From Allolobophora icterica (Eukaryota > Annelida > Clitellata > Crassiclitellata > Lumbricidae), in assembly GCA_963556255.1 (NCBI GenBank), contig OY744616.1, positions 8,290,270 to 8,354,269 of the forward strand: a stretch of 64,000 nucleotides of DNA. Reading direction: 5' to 3'. Each line of letters starts with the position of its first letter. The stretch's first letter is position 1. Positions 59,340 to 64,000 of the stretch are shown piece after piece. A program made the position numbers and the translations under genes. Below the pieces are notes generated by a model. That model saw only the letters and a program-made list of their open reading frames with translations, ran no database searches and was not told the origin of the DNA.

Positions 59340-60140
59340 TCAAAGATAATCAGACGACCTTGTTGAATTGTGATAAGTCCATGGGGAGTAAGAACTGATT
59401 TTAAGTATTGTGATTTTAAGTATTAAGTATTCAAAGTTTTATAAACGGTGAGCCCCAATTTGAAATTAATTCTTTGCTGAACAGGAAGCCAACAATATAC
59501 AGTAGGCCTACACATGAAATTTTAAAAAGCCCCAGAAAAAATATCTGAGTTTTCAGAACCCTGCGGATTGTGAGGCACTAAGTTATAGTTGTTTGTTATC
59601 TTATGCCTAAATCCGGCACCGGTGCTAATGCCTATCTACATAAACTAATTGCCAAATTACTAACCGGTAAATGTTCTGTACATGATGACATTCAACATCA
59701 TTTACGCTACAGTGCTACAGAGAGTCATTATTTTCGTGGACAGGAGCAACGCAGATTTCCTTAATAAATTAGCGATGAATGAATAACCGTGCTACATTCT
59801 CGACGGATGCGTAAGCCGCAATTGACGTCACATATTCCTAACAGTAGCGATACCGGGACAATGACGATTGTGAATTGTGATCATGACGATATGTCGATTA
59901 TTAAGATGACGATAATGACGACTACGATGACGACAAAACCGACGAAGATGCTATGATAGTAATAACGGTAATGATGATTACACTGATCACATTACCGCAG
60001 GCGATCGTGACGCATAATGCGAAGATGACGTGTGACGATGTACAAAAGCCTGCAAATAGTGGAAGCACTTCAGTTACATTAATTTATTGGGCGCTATTTT
60101 GCTGACTATCATACTTTGTAGGCCTAACTGAGCGGATACA
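59340..60140. other. Unclassified spacer
   Basis: 59860-60030 is loosely GACGA/ATGAC-rich; otherwise nothing recognised. Confidence 0.35.
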
Positions 60141-60148
60141 TTTAATTA

Positions 60149-60149
<1 letters not shown>

Positions 60150-60217
<68 letters not shown>

Positions 60218-60230
60218 GATAATGATGATG

Positions 60231-60316
<86 letters not shown>

Positions 60317-60352
60317 CATCATCATATGATCATATGTACCTTGGGGCAAAAA

Positions 60353-60449
<97 letters not shown>

Positions 60450-60450
60450 C
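60150..60450. repeat. (AAT)n arrays around a retroelement end
   Basis: (AAT)n at 60152-60315 and 60352-60449. The 35 bp between ('catatgtaccttggggcaaa') match the reverse complement of 7677-7700. Confidence 0.92.
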
Positions 60451-60720
60451 TTATACCGCAAACAGTCTCTGTTAAATTTCTTGGTGTCTATGTTGACCAA
60501 TTCTTAAAATGGAATGATCGCATTGCAAATATCTCGCTAATAGTTGCCAAGAATGTAGGCGTCAATCTCGGATCGTATACCTATTTTGCCCACCCACATG
60601 CGTATCGGTCTACATTATTGGAACCTTTTCTTCCTTATCTCACATACTGCAATATGATATGAGCTTCTATAACGTATCAAAACTGACCTTTCTCCTGTGC
60701 ATTCTCCTATCGACTCAGCA

Positions 60721-61030
60721 CAGGGGCGGATCCAGAAGGTTTTCAGAAGGGCCAAAATTTTTTCTTAAATTCATCTTCGAAAGAAACTGATGACCTTTTT
60801 TAGTCATTAATCTCCAGAAAAATTAGAAGTCATATCTATATATATATACTTCCATATTTCCGTCATATACTCGTCAACGTCACGGGGGAGGGGGGCACGT
60901 CCTGTGTAAATATCAAATGTGGGCCATTATTTTGTCATTTTCCTCGTCTACTTCGTGACCGGTCGGGGCCACGTCCTCAAATGGGGGGGGGGGGCCAATG
61001 GCCGGATTGGCCCCCCTGGATCCGCCCTTG
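60721..61030. mobile_element. hAT-like non-autonomous element (310 bp)
   Basis: Ends CAGGGGCGGATCCAG and CTGGATCCGCCCTTG; perfect 8-bp duplication ACTCAGCA at 60713-60720 and 61031-61038. Confidence 0.88.
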
Positions 61031-61200
61031 ACTCAGCATACTAACAAACACGTATTCTAAGACTTGAACAAATAACTACTCAACAAACCAATGAGTTCAT
61101 GCAAAAATACACGTACAACAAACTACCTTCGTCATTTAATATTTTTATTAAATTTACATCTGAAACCAATCCTTATGCTGTGCGCTCCTCAGGAAACTAT

Positions 61201-61645
61201 TTTGTTTGTTTTTGTTTGTGCCGTCGGCTCTAGGAGCCCTAGCGATCGTCATGCCACACAGTCTCCGTTGCCGTCTTGCCACTTCTCCCAGTAGCCCCTG
61301 AGTCGCGCTTTGGCCCGGGAGTCCCACCTCAGCGCTCCGGCCCGGGAGTCCCTCCATCCGCGACCATCGGCGTGGTTTGGTGTGTGGCATGACGATTTTC
61401 TTGGCATGATTAACAGGGGTGGTTTGCCATTGCCTTCCCCTGGTTTTGCCTGCCGTGCCCGTTCGTTCCCCCTCCTAGGAAGAGTACTTCCTAGGAAGGG
61501 TACTAACGGTCCGCACCACGAGAAGGTGGGCACGGAGGACTTTGGTTCACCAGCCCAGGTCGGATCCGAGTCTACGCTCATCAGAGTCGTCGGTCAGGTC
61601 GCCTCCCTGCTTTACTCTGTACCAGAGTGACTGGTGAACCTTTGC
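61201..61645 (-). mobile_element. SINE-like retroelement (445 bp) with 9-bp target duplication
   Basis: GGAAACTAT flanks it at 61192-61200 and 61646-61654. The T-rich left edge ('tttgtttgtttttgtttgtg') is the complement of an A-rich tail, so it lies on the minus strand. The interior is GC-rich ('ggcccgggagtcccacctca'). The start of a related copy is at 63785-63830. The ORFs in it are not credible genes. Confidence 0.72.
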
Positions 61646-61799
61646 GGAAACTATAGACCTATATATATACTCTCGTAATAATACTCGGAAATTTTCAATT
61701 AGAAGTGTCGGACCGCGAGTCTGGAATAATATTCCTAAGGACTTACAATGCTTAATAAACTTTAATTAAGTCTTAATAGCTATTTAAACGTAGACTGCA

Positions 61800-62068
61800 G
61801 TGCGAGCCCACCTGATTGGCTGGAGGACGACATGTGAAACCTGCGTGCGCCAGTTAACAAGTTAAGCTTTGTTATAGATTCAAAAAGAATACTGTATACT
61901 GCATTTACTTCTGCCATGTGCAATATATGATGAATGGGTGACCCTTCTAGTCAGGACTTGTTCTCTCTTTTCTATTCGCAGTATTCTCCTCATCCTTTGA
62001 ATTTATATTTGTATTATACAATTTGTTCTGCATTTGATGGAATCAACAAAATTTATGGTTATGGTTAT
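61800..62068. other. Unclassified spacer
   Basis: No gene seen; (GGTTAT)3 at 62055-62072. Confidence 0.35.
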
Positions 62069-62335
62069 GGTTAATTAGGCCTATATGTGTACAATATGTA
62101 TATGCCTAATTTGCGTCAATCTACTGCATGAAGTAAATGTATGTACCGTTTCAATATACATTAACTAAGTAGGCTTATGAGTGCAATGGATGTCCATGTA
62201 AGTTGCGTCAGTCTACAGTATTAAGTACAAAGCATGTCCGTTTAATATAAGCCTACATTCACTAATTAGGCCTATGTGTAGGCCTACAATGTACGCGTGA
62301 TTTGTGTAATTCTACTCTATATAGTATAAAATCAG
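62069..62335. repeat. Degenerate tandem repeat, about 100-bp period
   Basis: Two full and one partial copy: each begins with an 'aggcctatgtg'-like word, then 'ttgcgtca.tctac' and 'aagta.a..atgt.cc'. Confidence 0.55.
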
Positions 62336-62379
62336 TCAAAGTTGTTACCTGTGCACCGAGCTTAAATCACTAAAATTAT

Positions 62380-62460
62380 AGTCTGCCTGGAATATATTAA
62401 TTGTGGCAAGCGCAGGAAGCCGCATATCGCTCGGGTGGCCGGCAAAGACCCAGTTAGATC
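62380..62460 (+). repeat. Diverged copy of part of the 57.6-kb island
   Basis: 'ggaatatattaattg.ggca', 'aggaagccgc', 'catat.gctcgg' and 'ggc.aagacccag' occur in the same order as at 57649-57725, with small deletions. Confidence 0.65.
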
Positions 62461-62631
62461 GGCTTAATACAATTTCTTGGCATGGTCAATGTTGCAAGGC
62501 TGCTCTGTCTGTGTTATGCTTTAAAGGTACTGTGGTCAAAAGGTTTGATCATTAATCATACCCACATGCGGCCCATATGGACCCACATACCGTTATGGGC
62601 TCTGGCATGTTCATTCCTTCATTCATTTTGA

Positions 62632-62850
62632 TCACTTATATAGCGCCTCTTCAAGAAACCTACTCAGAGGTGCTCCCAGTCCAGCCACGGTTAAAACAGA
62701 AGACTTAAGGAGGCGGTAGAAAGTAGGTGAACTGCTTCGTGGAAATAAGCGCAAGGAAGGTGGGAGCCCATTCCACGTAGAGGGGCCAGCTACTGAGAAG
62801 GCACTACGCTGTTTAACTGAGGAGCGGGTCCGAGGGACCCACATCGTAAG
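62632..62850 (-). mobile_element. LINE-A C-terminal and 3' end (best copy)
   Basis: The minus frame reads QRSAFSVAGPSTWNGLPPSL then SSSPTFYRLLK, GLGAPLS and LEEALYK, a CR1-type LINE C-terminus. The antisense tip 'acttatatagcgcctcttca' is the fragment seen many times elsewhere, so that common repeat is the 3' end of this LINE. Confidence 0.78.
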
Positions 62851-62906
62851 ATAAACGCTAACGGAATGTTTTAAAGAAAGAGATTGCTATTCCAACACAT
62901 TTTTTA

Positions 62907-63448
62907 TTCTATGAGGTCATAATGCAATTGTTATTTTACTAATAAACGAGGTTGCCAGGCCAACAGTTTCATTCTACGAAATCACAATGCAATTATTATT
63001 TTAATAATGAAAGAGGTTGCTATGCCAACAGTTTTATTTTATGAGATCGTAATACAATTGTTATTTTACTAATAAACGAGGTTGCCAGGCCAACAGTTTT
63101 ATTCTACGAAATCACAATGCAATTATTATTTTAATAATGAAAGAGGTTGCTGCAAACAGTTTTATTCTATGAGATCATAATGCAATTGTTATTTTACTAA
63201 TAAAAGAGGTTGCCAGGTCAACAGTTTCATCTTACAAAATCACAATGTAATTATTATTTTAAATAATGAAATAGTTGCTATGCCAACAGTTTTATTCTAT
63301 GAGATCATAATGCAACTGTTATTTTACTAATAAAAGAGGTTGTCAGGCCAACAGTTTCATTCTACGAAATCACAATGTTATCATTATTTTAATAATGAAA
63401 CAGGTTGCTATGCCAACAGTTTCATTCTGTGAGATCATAATGCAATAA
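62907..63448. repeat. 65-bp satellite with A/B alternation (130-bp higher-order unit)
   Basis: Eight full units and part of a ninth start at 62907, 62972, 63037, 63102, 63165, 63230, 63295, 63360 and 63425. A units carry 'gagatcataatgcaattgtt' and 'actaataaa.gaggttgcca'; B units carry 'cgaaatcacaatgcaattat' and 'aataatgaaagaggttgct'. They alternate strictly. Confidence 0.93.
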
Positions 63449-63599
63449 TCAAAATTTTGATTGTCGCGTTCACGAAACAGAGACAACCCGTCATATATGA
63501 CGGCAAAATATTCTAATCGATAAATAATTATGCCCGATAATATAAACAGACCTGCTCGAGTTTCACCGACCGGTACCATAACTCTCAAAATATGTGCCG

Positions 63600-63745
63600 G
63601 TGGGGGTTATGCCTTAACCCTTCAGTGCTGCCTAAAACTAGACCCTTCTAATCTAACCTAATCTCTGCCCTGTCGGGGATTTGAACCCCGACTTCTCGAT
63701 TGACAGTCCAGCATTCTAACCTCTACACTGTCGAGCACACCCATA
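63600..63745 (-). mobile_element. S2-type SINE head closely resembling tRNA-Asp
   Basis: In reverse complement it shows a D-arm-like 'gtgtagaggttagaatgc', an anticodon loop CTGTCAA (GTC, Asp) with one stem mismatch, and a perfect T arm CGGGG-TTCAAAT-CCCCG. The acceptor ends do not pair, so it is a tRNA-derived SINE, not a functional tRNA. Confidence 0.65.
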
Positions 63746-63784
63746 CGTAACGGTTAGTAAATGTAAGGCATCACCTTGTCACCT

Positions 63785-64000
63785 TGTGCTGTCAGCTCGT
63801 GGAGCTCTAGCGATCGTCCTGGTGAACACACTCCACCATCTCCTATTCGATGACAAGTCTCTCAATTCCGCCAAATTCATGCCAGTTACATCTTGTATCT
63901 CATCCATCCATGAGTCTGGTTTTACGTTGTAACCGTAAAATTGCGCTCTCTACTGCCGACAAAAGTTCTCTGACTTTTTCATTCTGTTCAAGTTGTTCAT
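63785..64000 (-). mobile_element. Start of a copy of the 61201-61645 element
   Basis: 'gtgctgtcagctcgtggagc' and 'tctagcgatcgtcctgg' parallel 61212-61250; the rest diverges or runs out of the window. Confidence 0.45.

Larger units (their letters stand above)
60455..61795 (+). mobile_element. LINE-C reverse-transcriptase end split by two insertions
   Basis: Three separated parts read in order: FLGVYVDQFLKWNDRIANIS to LEPFLPYLTYCNMI (60480-60660), then FMQKYTYNKLPSSFNIFIKF to AVRSSGNY (61095-61200), then TRKFSIRSVGPRVWNNIP (61680-61740). This is the standard order of a CR1/Jockey-type C-terminus. The gaps are filled exactly by the elements at 60721-61030 and 61201-61645. Confidence 0.8.

Noticed and set aside
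63660..63740. Functional tRNA-Asp gene on the minus strand
   Set aside because: The acceptor stem ends cannot pair and the S2 SINE family shares this head.

Overview
The window is animal nuclear DNA, most likely from a marine invertebrate. Genes are split by GT-AG introns, intergenic and intronic space is packed with microsatellites and short retroelement 3' ends, and there is no operon structure. The palindromic word GTAGGCCTAC and the many 'tatagcgcc...cagaggcgctccc' retroelement ends would fit an echinoderm or another deuterostome, but I cannot prove the taxon from sequence alone.

Region 1 (about 3.3-13 kb) holds the one clear gene. It is a plus-strand luciferase-like acyl-CoA synthetase (ANL superfamily) that I could follow through 11 exons (3341-12365, 503 codons) with matching splice phases; only the N-terminal exon was not found. 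All ANL core motifs are present (SSGTTGTPK, YGMTET, GDIGYYD, DRLKE, SASGK). Its introns carry two different terminal-inverted-repeat elements, two SINEs, ATT arrays, long palindromes and blocks of splice-donor-like GGTAAG words. About 450 bp downstream lies a decayed copy of its first recognised exon, so the locus was probably a tandem array.

Region 2 (13-30 kb) contains a broken transposase-like ORF (14731-15879) with a LINE tip inserted in its coding frame, several CpG-rich islands beside GACA/CTGT simple repeats, a possible signal-peptide exon at 18870-19042, a 35-bp minisatellite and a 750-bp structured GAT array.

Region 3 (29-46 kb) holds a possible secreted-peptide gene. A CpG-rich TATA-like start and 5' exon (to 29783) may lead to a signal-peptide exon (32431-32514), then to small exons at 41712-41780 and 42614-42649 that share phase 1 and encode basic cleavage sites. 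A separate small Cys-containing ORF (45545-45808) with a polyA signal lies downstream. These are models, not proven genes.

Region 4 (46-64 kb) has no recognisable host gene. It carries LINE and SINE ends, simple repeats, a large CpG-rich island (57540-58255) followed by a GGTAAC/GTTACC tandem repeat, a LINE open reading frame split by two nested insertions (60455-61795), and a 65-bp alternating A/B higher-order repeat (62907-63448).

Seven short non-autonomous hAT-like elements could be delimited exactly by 8-bp target-site duplications (six exact, one 7/8). Repeat-family labels S1, S2, S3, LINE-A, LINE-B, LINE-C and R6 are local names used only in this annotation.
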